Origin: a virus
Length of the DNA stretch: 30,706 nt
Virus record (IMG/VR): IMGVR_UViG_3300031857_016441
Location: 1 to 30,706 of that record
Strand: one strand, 5' to 3'
Part shown: piece by piece, positions 24,317 to 30,706 of the stretch
How positions within the stretch are numbered: position 1 is the first letter of the stretch
How the letters are laid out: the number at the start of each line of letters is the position of its first letter
Notes under the pieces: model-generated
What the model was told of the DNA's origin: nothing
Database searches by the model: none
The model's input: the letters and a program-made list of their open reading frames with translations, nothing else
Program-made: the position numbers and the translations under genes

Positions 24317-25189
24317 TTATTTATCCGCCTTACCATCACATATCCCTCTATTCATAAATTCGCACCACTTACAATTCTTTTTGTTTTGTCCAGGTACTTT
24401 AGGATATGGTATATTTTTAAAACTCCCTTCATCATCAAATACAGTATTGATAAATTCCATAAACTCATCATATACTTTATTTACGGATGGTGTTCCATTT
24501 GGCGGAACGTGTTTTGATATGTAAGGAATAGGAAATGCCGAATCTTCAGGCAACTTCCTTCTCATAATCTGATATTCTACTTTTATTTTAGTAATAGGAA
24601 CATTAAATAATTCCGAATAGTATTTTTTATATAATAGGATTTGTGAATTTTTCATCTTATCAGCTTTCTGATACTGATTCCAACCCATTGTAGATGTCTT
24701 AAGGTCGATAATGATAATTTCATTGGATGCCAAATCTCTTAATACGATGTCTATGAATCCGATAAAATGAACACCTGGTTTAATATTCGCATTTAATGGA
24801 ATTTCAATACCAACTAATTCATAACCAGATTTGGAATAAAACTTACTACAATATTTTTTAAACCAAGTAAGAATTCTTCTACCATCACCATAAAATTCTT
24901 CTAATTCAATTTGAGTACAAGGAGTACCCTCACTAAGTGCTTCTTTTTCTTTGGTGAAGTTTTCTTTCATTCTATCTAATAACAATCTATCCAACTCAAT
25001 TTCATCGGCTTGTTTTTTAGATACACCATACATCACCGATAAGTAATGTTGAATTGTTTCGTGCATTGAACTACCAAAAAGAGTGTGAATGTTACCAGAA
25101 CTTTCACCTAATTTATCTATGTAATTTAACTTATATTGTTGGGGGCAGCTACTCCACATTGAGTACTGCGAAAATGATACTTTTGCCAT
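24317..25189 (-). CDS. RecB-like PD-(D/E)XK nuclease with probable Fe-S cluster
   Basis: This 290-residue protein belongs to the PDDEXK_1/Cas4/AddB-type nucleases. It has C15 in SSCPQQYKL, a conserved histidine in GSSMHETI (H43), D147 in FIGFIDIV, and D162/K164 in IDLKTS, giving the metal site. Three more cysteines, C273, C276 and C284 in CKWCEFMNRGIC, complete the four-cysteine set that ligates a 4Fe-4S cluster in this family. Such proteins process DNA ends with 5'-3' or 3'-5' polarity. No Cas genes or helicase are adjacent; the neighbours are clamp-loader and polymerase genes, so a role in phage replication or recombination is most likely. A promoter-like sequence lies just upstream. Confidence 0.88.
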   Translation of the reverse strand: MAKVSFSQYSMWSSCPQQYKLNYIDKLGESSGNIHTLFGSSMHETIQHYLSVMYGVSKKQADEIELDRLLLDRMKENFTKEKEALSEGTPCTQIELEEFYGDGRRILTWFKKYCSKFYSKSGYELVGIEIPLNANIKPGVHFIGFIDIVLRDLASNEIIIIDLKTSTMGWNQYQKADKMKNSQILLYKKYYSELFNVPITKIKVEYQIMRRKLPEDSAFPIPYISKHVPPNGTPSVNKVYDEFMEFINTVFDDEGSFKNIPYPKVPGQNKKNCKWCEFMNRGICDGKADK

Positions 25190-25203
25190 TTGTTTTATTT
25201 ATA

Positions 25204-25235
25204 TAAAGATACGAAAAAATGGTGATATTACCAAA
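25204..25235 (-). promoter_or_regulatory. Bacteroidota-type promoter before the nuclease gene
   Basis: On the minus strand TTTG (25235-25232) is followed after 20 bases by TATCTTTA (25211-25204), one mismatch from the Bacteroidota consensus TTTG-(19-21)-TAnnTTTG. The ATG lies 14 bases after the -7 box. The box is preceded by a T-run and CG, giving TTTTTTCGTATCTTTA, nearly identical to the site before the 122-aa gene (28399-28429). Confidence 0.65.
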
Positions 25236-25685
25236 TTAAATTTTGAGTTTTAACTTGGTAATTAATTTAGGTTCAGTACCATACGCCTCTGCAATCCGTT
25301 TGATTTCCTCTCTACCGGCTACACTTTCGTATAATATATCAATATATTCGGATGCTTCTTTTGTAGAAACTTCGTACCATTTAGCTACTAAATCGATAAT
25401 CCATTGTTCATAATCTTTTACCGATTTGCCCTTCATGTATCGAAGGTATGTTTTACCTTTTGGTATAACACCGATTAGTGCTTTATAAACTGCTTTAGGT
25501 GGTGCTTCTTGAATATAAGGTTGTATCTCTGCTATCATTTCTACCCAATCAGGGTTCATAGACATGTAACGTATGATTAACCAGTTACTCCAAGTCTTTT
25601 TATCAGCATCATCTAATTTATCCCAATACTTTGGGTCCTGTTCTTTTGTAATTGCGTTGATATGGTCAAATAATCCTTTAGCCAT
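25236..25685 (-). CDS. 62: Clamp-loader small subunit (T4 gp62-like)
   Basis: This 149-residue protein matches T4-type gp62, which joins four gp44 subunits to load the sliding clamp onto primed DNA. The supporting pattern is GLFDHINAI at the start, WSNWLIIRYMSMNPDWVEMI, the central VYKALIGVIPKGKTYLRYMKGK and a helical remainder, together with its position close downstream of gp44. It is shorter than T4 gp62 (187 residues), mostly at the C-terminal end. Its start overlaps the zinc-ribbon gene's end by 8 bases. The call relies on both sequence and gene order. Confidence 0.8.
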   Translation of the reverse strand: MAKGLFDHINAITKEQDPKYWDKLDDADKKTWSNWLIIRYMSMNPDWVEMIAEIQPYIQEAPPKAVYKALIGVIPKGKTYLRYMKGKSVKDYEQWIIDLVAKWYEVSTKEASEYIDILYESVAGREEIKRIAEAYGTEPKLITKLKLKI

Positions 25686-25989
25686 TTGTATCTAAATCTA
25701 TTTTTGGTTCAGCTGACATTTTATCTTTTGCTTCTAATGCTCTTAATTCAAGAGGTTTAAATGGTTCGAATTCTTCGCCACAACTACCACATATAAGTAA
25801 ATCAAATGGAATAACCATATCTTGTGCCCCACCAAATGATAACTTTGATAATCTTCTTACTTTTATAGTTGATATGAATTTATCATATCCACAATTCTCA
25901 CATACCATCGGTAATGATTGTGAAATATCTACTTTAGGTTGTCCTCCCGGCATTTGCGGAACGTCACCTTGTCCAATAATGTTTGCCAT
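25678..25989 (-). CDS. Zinc-ribbon protein of unknown role
   Basis: This 103-residue protein has two C-x2-C pairs, CENC (30-33) and CGSC (67-70), which should bind one zinc ion in a ribbon fold. About 34 residues of beta-type sequence separate them (KFISTIKVRRLSKLS and MVIPFDLLIC). The first 25 residues are glycine/proline-rich and probably flexible. It lies between the two clamp-loader genes, which are normally adjacent in T4-like phages, overlapping gp62 by 8 bases, so it may be co-made with the clamp loader and act in replication or late transcription. No firm function can be given. Confidence 0.7.
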   Translation of the reverse strand: MANIIGQGDVPQMPGGQPKVDISQSLPMVCENCGYDKFISTIKVRRLSKLSFGGAQDMVIPFDLLICGSCGEEFEPFKPLELRALEAKDKMSAEPKIDLDTNG

Positions 25990-25990
25990 A

Positions 25991-26932
25991 TTATATTAAA
26001 TTTAAAATTTGAATTAATGTTGCCGCTGCAATAATTTCTTTATCTATTGCTACTGCGGATTTAGCCACCCCATCTCCCAATACAAGAATAACGTTTGCTG
26101 TATTTTCTCCTGCATACTCATCAACCTTATCATATAGTAATGTATAAAGGTCAGAAAAATCAGTTGCCTTTGAATCTAAAATAGCCTGCCTAATATTCAT
26201 ATATTTATTTCTCTTATCATCTTTTGATTTAAGAATTTCCAAAACTTTCATTTTGTAATCATTCTCTAAAAGATTTTGAACATCTACTTGCAATTTACCT
26301 TTAAGAGAGTTTAATTGACAAGTATTAATAATTTTACGAATATCAGGATAAGATGAATCAATAATTGGAACTAAATCTTTCGGGTCAAATTCAACGCTTT
26401 CCGCTCTTAAAATTTTACTCATTTGAATAGCAACATCCTTTTTAGTAGGTGGTGTTATTTGGAAAGTTTGACAACGGCTTTGTATTGGTTCGATAATCTT
26501 TTCAACATAGTTACAGGTCAAAATAAATCTACAATGTTTACTGAATGTTTCCATTAAGTTACGAAGGATTGCCTGTGCGTTTGGTGTCATATAATCAAAC
26601 TCATCTAATATAATGATTTTATATTTTTTAAAACCCATAGATGATGCGAAGTTCTTCACCTTTGTTCGTACTGTCTCAACGTTATTTTCATCCGATGCGT
26701 TTAGAATCATATAATCACAATCAATTGATTTTATAATCAATTTTGCCAACGTTGTTTTACCAGTACCGGCTTTTCCAAAGAACAAAAGATGTGGTACATC
26801 TTCGGTTTCAATATAACCTGCTACTTTATTTTTTAAATGCTCATTACCTACATAATCATCCAATTTAGATGGGCGGTATTTTTCTACCCATAGTGAATGA
26901 TTTATTTGTTCTTCTTCTTTAAATTCAAACAT
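25991..26932 (-). CDS. 44: Clamp-loader large subunit ATPase (T4 gp44-like)
   Basis: This 313-residue AAA+ ATPase matches the large clamp-loader subunit of T4-like phages, related to RFC. It has WVEKYRPSKLDDYVG near the start, Walker A GKAGTGKT (53-60), Walker B IIILDEFD (106-113), the sensor-1 ILTCNY segment and the arginine-finger motif QSRC (151-154). A C-terminal helical collar domain follows from about residue 230. ATP hydrolysis drives clamp opening and loading for the family-B polymerase encoded 1.5 kb upstream. Length agrees with T4 gp44 (319). Confidence 0.95.
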   Translation of the reverse strand: MFEFKEEEQINHSLWVEKYRPSKLDDYVGNEHLKNKVAGYIETEDVPHLLFFGKAGTGKTTLAKLIIKSIDCDYMILNASDENNVETVRTKVKNFASSMGFKKYKIIILDEFDYMTPNAQAILRNLMETFSKHCRFILTCNYVEKIIEPIQSRCQTFQITPPTKKDVAIQMSKILRAESVEFDPKDLVPIIDSSYPDIRKIINTCQLNSLKGKLQVDVQNLLENDYKMKVLEILKSKDDKRNKYMNIRQAILDSKATDFSDLYTLLYDKVDEYAGENTANVILVLGDGVAKSAVAIDKEIIAAATLIQILNLI

Positions 26933-26937
26933 ATTTT

Positions 26938-27570
26938 TTATTTTATTATTATTAAATCGGTTGGTGTTGGGATTCCTAATTTTTCAAAGAAATCCGCTCT
27001 ATATACGTCAAATGCAATACTAATTCTTTTATGTCCCTGATAAGGTAATACTTCATGAGGAACAATACACGAAAAGAAATGTATATTACCTTTTATACTT
27101 TGCATAGGAACTGTGTTATTATCAAAATAATAAATGGTTTCTGAATCTATATCATTTTCTAAAAATAAGTGTCCGCAGATTGTGCTAAAAATATTTTTTT
27201 TAAAATCATCAGTTTCTATGATTGGTTCAGCGTGGTGTATATGTTTTTTTATATATTGTTCTTTTTTCAAAGAGTTTGCCCACATTTTTATTAGAAAAGT
27301 ATCTCCACCAATTATTTGTGAAGAATTATGGATAATTTTGCGTTTTAGATATTCCAACTCATCCCATTTATAATTTAACAAGTTGTAATATAAATGCTTT
27401 GCGGTTATAGTATTTTCAGGAACTTTATCATAATTTGATGGACCTAAATTCATAATTTCATCCTCTACACTAATAATTTTTTGTGTAAGAGAATCGCAAA
27501 TATTTTCTTCTAAACTATCTTCCGATAATATTTTACTTTTCCAAAGTATTATTTTTTCTTCGTAATTCAT
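26938..27570 (-). CDS. Putative 2OG-Fe(II) oxygenase
   Basis: This 210-residue protein looks like a double-stranded beta-helix 2-oxoglutarate/Fe(II) oxygenase. HIHHAEP (110-116) gives the first ligands (H113 and E115 as H-x-E, with H112 nearby), GNIHFFSCIVPHEVLPY gives the distal histidine H162, and KRISIAFDVY the 2OG-binding arginine R172. Similar proteins occur in T4-like marine phages, where the substrate is not known. The N-terminal 85 residues are helical and have no match I recognise. It lies between dUTPase and gp44, with one-base overlap to the former. Possible substrates include a protein residue or a nucleobase; the sequence does not decide. Confidence 0.7.
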   Translation of the reverse strand: MNYEEKIILWKSKILSEDSLEENICDSLTQKIISVEDEIMNLGPSNYDKVPENTITAKHLYYNLLNYKWDELEYLKRKIIHNSSQIIGGDTFLIKMWANSLKKEQYIKKHIHHAEPIIETDDFKKNIFSTICGHLFLENDIDSETIYYFDNNTVPMQSIKGNIHFFSCIVPHEVLPYQGHKRISIAFDVYRADFFEKLGIPTPTDLIIIK

Positions 27571-28049
27571 TATTTTCCGGTTGAACCAAAACCACCATCA
27601 CCTCTTTCGGTATTTGATAATTCTTCTACTTCCATAAATTCAATTGGTGGATACGGTATAATCATAATTTGTGCAATTCTATCACCTACTTTATACCAAT
27701 CATTTACATTAGTATGAGATGCTTCATTTACTTTCATTTCATCATACATAGCTTCGCCGCCAAATAATTTATTAAAAGTAGCTTGTAATTCTCCTCTATA
27801 TCCACTATCAATTACACCAACTGAATTACTTAATTGTAAACCAGTCTTTCTAATCGATGAACGAGGGAATACTAATCCTACGAATCCTTCAGGTATTTCT
27901 AAAGCGATACCTGTACCGTATGTGATTTGTTCAGGCGTATCTTTAAGGATTTCAGTTGCTACTAAATCCATCCCAGCATCACCACCTTTGGCGTATGTTG
28001 GAATTACAGCATTAGGCTTCAGTTTCTTTATTTTCACTTGCATATTCAT
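27570..28049 (-). CDS. dut: dUTP diphosphatase (trimeric dUTPase)
   Basis: This 159-residue enzyme cleaves dUTP to dUMP and pyrophosphate, keeping uracil out of DNA and feeding thymidylate synthesis. All five family motifs are present: AGMDL (25-29), PRSS (62-65), GVIDSGYRG (78-86) with the catalytic aspartate, GDRIAQ (122-127) and the C-terminal flexible RGDGGFGSTG (149-158). Length is typical. The start at 28049 overlaps the upstream gene by 38 bases; a second in-frame ATG at 28043 (Met3) is possible and would still retain the conserved fold. It is a normal member of T4-like replication blocks. Confidence 0.96.
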   Translation of the reverse strand: MNMQVKIKKLKPNAVIPTYAKGGDAGMDLVATEILKDTPEQITYGTGIALEIPEGFVGLVFPRSSIRKTGLQLSNSVGVIDSGYRGELQATFNKLFGGEAMYDEMKVNEASHTNVNDWYKVGDRIAQIMIIPYPPIEFMEVEELSNTERGDGGFGSTGK

Positions 28050-28380
28050 TCATTTTTTCTTCAAAATTTTCTAAATCGATTTGTGCTTCAATCTTTAATT
28101 TATTTGCCTCTTTTCTCATTTTTTTACCTTCGCTTGTAATTGGTCTAGCGAACAGTTTAAATACTTTGTTACTATTGGTATGTTTAAAAGAAATATATGC
28201 ACCTTCAATATTAGAGATTGTAAATGTAACGGTTGGTTCATCTTCGGTATCGGTATCTTTATCCGTCCAAGCGAATACCTGTGGTTCATCTTCGTCAAAT
28301 TGAAAAACCCACTCACAATCTTCAATTCTTTTTTGTTCCACCAAAGTTACTCCTTCAGTTTCTAATTTTTCATTTTTCAT
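28012..28380 (-). CDS. Unknown acidic 122-aa protein
   Basis: I do not recognise this protein. It is acidic, with a beta-type middle (WVFQFDEDEPQVFAWTDKD, VTFTISNIEGAYISFKH) and a helical, glutamate/lysine-rich end. I place the start at 28380: it follows a well-matched promoter by 18 bases, whereas the longer frame from 28494 would run into the polymerase 3' end and add a basic stretch unlike the rest. T4 has regA in this area, but the sequence shows no resemblance. The end overlaps the dUTPase start by 38 bases in another frame. Confidence 0.65.
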   Translation of the reverse strand: MKNEKLETEGVTLVEQKRIEDCEWVFQFDEDEPQVFAWTDKDTDTEDEPTVTFTISNIEGAYISFKHTNSNKVFKLFARPITSEGKKMRKEANKLKIEAQIDLENFEEKMNEYASENKETEA

Positions 28381-28398
28381 TTTATGTTTTTTACAATA

Positions 28399-28429
28399 CA
28401 AATATACGAAAAAAAGTTTAGAATTCAAA
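28399..28429 (-). promoter_or_regulatory. Bacteroidota-type promoter before the 122-aa gene
   Basis: On the minus strand TTTG (28429-28426) is followed after 19 bases by TATATTTG (28406-28399), an exact match to TTTG-(19-21)-TAnnTTTG, the Bacteroidota housekeeping sigma promoter. The -33 box lies in the last codons of the polymerase gene, and the ATG at 28380 follows 18 bases after the -7 box. It shares TTTTTTCGTATnTTT with the promoter at 25204-25235. Confidence 0.72.
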
Positions 28430-30706
28430 AAACTTTTTTGCGTTTTGCGATTCCGCCGATGCCATCTCCCATTTAAGTGCACCGAAGAAATCATTAAGTT
28501 TATTTTCTAATTCTGCTTTATATATTTCATCTCTATCAATGTAGGTATCGATAAAATCTAATATCTCTTTCGGGTCATTATAATCTTTAAATGCCACCGT
28601 ATCAATTCCTAATGGATTTTGTTTAAGATATACCCATTTTACTTTTTCACCATCTCTAATCGGTTCATGCTTAAACGGACACTCAAAGAATTTAAGTAAT
28701 CGGTTATAAGAAATACCGGCTTTAACGTGAGCAGGAGTTCCTTTCTCAAAATTAGCAATCGCTAATCCACTATCCTTTCTCCACTTACCTTTGTCATACT
28801 TACTCAATTCTTTAATAGCTCCACCTTTTGCTATTTTATTAATAGGAAGATTATAAATGTTCTTTTTAAATTCTAAAAGTGATTCATTTATTTCTTCGTT
28901 GGTCTTACCCATCAAGATATCTTTCAACATTTTTGCCATAAAGTCCTGAAATGCTTTGGGGAATGATGAACGAACCACATCCAATCCTTTCACATCCAAC
29001 TTATCACAAGGAATACCATTTTTCAAAATCATCCATTGTGCGTATCTTTTCTTTGCTACCCAAAATCCCGCCTTACTGATATATTCCTTTTTGATTTCAA
29101 AACGATGTTTCTCTTTAGGAATACAAAAGAATCTTTCCGCTAATAAGTTATAAAATGAATTTAAGAATGCTTGTGTTTCTTCTGCAACAGTATTAACTTC
29201 CGCGGCCATTCTATCTTGGTCAAATGTTTTATATTCAGGATATCTAAACTTAACCAATGGTTCTGCCATCATATAAATTGAATCGGTATCAATGTAAACG
29301 TTGTAATCATCTTTTGTACCTAACTCTTTTTGATATTTCAGATTAGCCATTTCTGCAGTTTTCTTAATTACAGTTTGACCTGTAATTGTTACAGCTTCGG
29401 CGTTATCAATATCATAGAAACGAAATGCTACAAGTCCTAATACACCATACATTGAGTTCAAAAGAATCTTTTGTACCAATTGTCTTTTACCATAGAATTC
29501 ATACTTTTCAGTATCACCCGCTTCACCATACTTCTTCTCTAACTTTCTGAATTCAACCCTTTGTTTAAACCACGTATCCAAAATATCTGCAATCAAACCT
29601 GGCTTCTTTTGTGTGTATAATACACCATTTGCAGCCACACCCAATTGATTATCTTTGATAACTTCTTCTAACTCTTTTCTATTATATGTAAACTCTTTTG
29701 TTTTACCAACAATAGTATATTGTCTATCTTCACCTCTAACCCAAGATTCAGGATCCCAATTATTAATTTTACCAACTTTAGTTTCTGGTGAAATATTAAG
29801 AGTCATAATGATTGATGGATATAGGGATGTTAAATCCAAGTCATATATCCAATCATACTTTCCAACAATTGGTTCTTTTACATAAGCTCCAATGAATTTT
29901 TCTTCACCGGCTTCAGATTGTTCTGCAAGTTTATCTTTGTGATTCTTTGGTTTATTCGGTGCTACTAATCCTTTCTTTTTAAGATATGCTAAACATGCCC
30001 CTTCCAAATACTTTGATGAGAAAATATAATCCTCATATGGAGTAAATCCAGAATGACAAATCGCTCTACTTAACTCAATGAATTGAAGTTTTGTATCCAT
30101 CGATACAACTAACTCAACGTCAGTAATGTTATATTCAATAAACTTTTCTAAATCATTTTCAAAAAGGTCATCCAAACTTCCTTCGTATTCAATCTTACCT
30201 CTGCCTAATTCTTTTGTTGCGATATGATTAAGAGTATATGAACTTTCTAAACCAAAGTTGTATCTTTTATACAATCCGATATAGTCCATAATACTCACAC
30301 CCGCAATACTATAACGATTACGATATGGTGACCAGTATGTTTTACCTATACAAGATAAACGATTAGCCTGATTTTCTCCACATACGTTTTTGATACGATT
30401 GTAAAGATATGGAACGTCAAAGAAATCAATATTCCATCCTGTCCAAATCGTTGCGTTTACACTTTCAACATAAGTTAAATACTTCGATAAGAGTTCGCGT
30501 TCAGTATTAAAGATATGAACATGCACATCCCTACCATCTTTTTGAAATGATTTACCTTTTACTTTACCTTTCTTATCTACAACAAATACGTGATATTCTT
30601 TTGTAGCATCATCGTATGCTGCTATTGAAGTAATTTCGTTTTCTGCTTTTTCAATGTTTGGAAGTCCTGTTATCATTTCTACCTCAATATCAAAAGTCAA
30701 AACGAT
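28418..30706 (-). CDS. 43: Family-B DNA polymerase (T4 gp43-like), 5' end outside window
   Basis: This replicative polymerase enters from the right edge, giving at least 762 residues. Exonuclease motifs: LTFDIEVE at the start (ExoI), GWNIDFFDVPYLY (ExoII) and YNITDVELV (ExoIII), so proofreading should work. Polymerase motifs: DLTSLYPSII (A), KILLNSMYGVLG (B) and VYIDTDSIYM (C) with the two catalytic aspartates. The frame is open to the edge before ExoI (I-V-L-T-F), so the TTG at 30700 is not a real start; about 100 N-terminal residues are missing. The end contains the usual C-terminal clamp-binding region after the thumb. It is the first of the replication genes seen here. Confidence 0.96.
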   Translation of the reverse strand: MVLTFDIEVEMITGLPNIEKAENEITSIAAYDDATKEYHVFVVDKKGKVKGKSFQKDGRDVHVHIFNTERELLSKYLTYVESVNATIWTGWNIDFFDVPYLYNRIKNVCGENQANRLSCIGKTYWSPYRNRYSIAGVSIMDYIGLYKRYNFGLESSYTLNHIATKELGRGKIEYEGSLDDLFENDLEKFIEYNITDVELVVSMDTKLQFIELSRAICHSGFTPYEDYIFSSKYLEGACLAYLKKKGLVAPNKPKNHKDKLAEQSEAGEEKFIGAYVKEPIVGKYDWIYDLDLTSLYPSIIMTLNISPETKVGKINNWDPESWVRGEDRQYTIVGKTKEFTYNRKELEEVIKDNQLGVAANGVLYTQKKPGLIADILDTWFKQRVEFRKLEKKYGEAGDTEKYEFYGKRQLVQKILLNSMYGVLGLVAFRFYDIDNAEAVTITGQTVIKKTAEMANLKYQKELGTKDDYNVYIDTDSIYMMAEPLVKFRYPEYKTFDQDRMAAEVNTVAEETQAFLNSFYNLLAERFFCIPKEKHRFEIKKEYISKAGFWVAKKRYAQWMILKNGIPCDKLDVKGLDVVRSSFPKAFQDFMAKMLKDILMGKTNEEINESLLEFKKNIYNLPINKIAKGGAIKELSKYDKGKWRKDSGLAIANFEKGTPAHVKAGISYNRLLKFFECPFKHEPIRDGEKVKWVYLKQNPLGIDTVAFKDYNDPKEILDFIDTYIDRDEIYKAELENKLNDFFGALKWEMASAESQNAKKFFEF

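Noticed and set aside
24317-25189. Cas4 of a CRISPR system
   Set aside because: The Fe-S PD-(D/E)XK fold is shared with Cas4, but there are no cas genes or repeat arrays, and the neighbours are phage replication genes.
28012-28380. regA-like translational repressor
   Set aside because: Length (122) and position near gene 43 fit T4 RegA, but the sequence has none of the pattern I know for RegA.
28381-28494. N-terminal extension of the 122-aa gene to 28494
   Set aside because: The extra 38 residues are basic and unlike the rest, overlap the polymerase 3' end, and would place the start upstream of the well-matched promoter at 28399-28429.
1-30706. tRNA genes, insertion sequences, integrase or attachment sites
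   Set aside because: Genes are packed with gaps mostly below 40 bases; I found no cloverleaf-like segment, transposase motif or terminal repeats.

Overview
The window reads as part of a lytic, T4-type (myovirus-like) phage genome, AT-rich by eye and with every credible gene on the minus strand. Evidence for a phage is the replication block at the right: family-B DNA polymerase, gp44 and gp62 clamp-loader subunits, dUTPase, a RecB-like PD-(D/E)XK nuclease. Evidence for a Bacteroidota host is indirect but consistent: leaders have no Shine-Dalgarno motif and are A/T-only, and two intergenic sites match the Bacteroidota sigma promoter pattern TTTG-(19-21)-TAnnTTTG. The host is therefore an inference. 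No integrase, transposase, tRNA or CRISPR array was seen, and no gene-free stretch exceeds about 131 bases.

Layout, read right to left (the direction of transcription). (1) 30706-24042: polymerase (cut by the window edge), a 122-aa unknown, dUTPase, a 2OG-Fe(II) oxygenase-like protein, gp44, a zinc-ribbon protein, gp62, a nuclease with a probable Fe-S cluster, and a small ribbon-helix-helix protein. (2) 24033-1565: a 22.5-kb glycan island of 25 tightly packed genes. It contains about eleven glycosyltransferase-like proteins (GT2, GT4/GT-B, GT11, GT-D, WavE-like and others), enzymes that make or alter nucleotide sugars (a HAD-nucleotidyltransferase fusion, a heptose-kinase-like PfkB protein, four extended SDR epimerase/reductase proteins, a UDP-GlcNAc 2-epimerase, a short DegT-type aminotransferase) and tailoring enzymes (a flavin-dependent halogenase, two SAM methyltransferases, a GNAT acetyltransferase). 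(3) 1531-132: an unknown, a membrane-anchored coiled-coil protein, a HAD phosphatase, and ribosomal protein bS21. The first nine codons of one more gene may begin at 29 and run off the left edge.

Taken together the island looks able to activate sugars, reduce/epimerise and aminate them, transfer them in sequence, and decorate them with methyl, acyl and perhaps halogen groups. The acceptor could be a virion protein or the host surface; the sequence does not say which. Many genes are joined by ATGA or TAATG overlaps, which suggests translational coupling along one or a few long transcripts. The most notable items are the halogenase placed in the sugar operon, the phage bS21 in a genome whose own leaders lack Shine-Dalgarno motifs, catalytic-residue changes in two of the SDR enzymes, and the half-length DegT aminotransferase.
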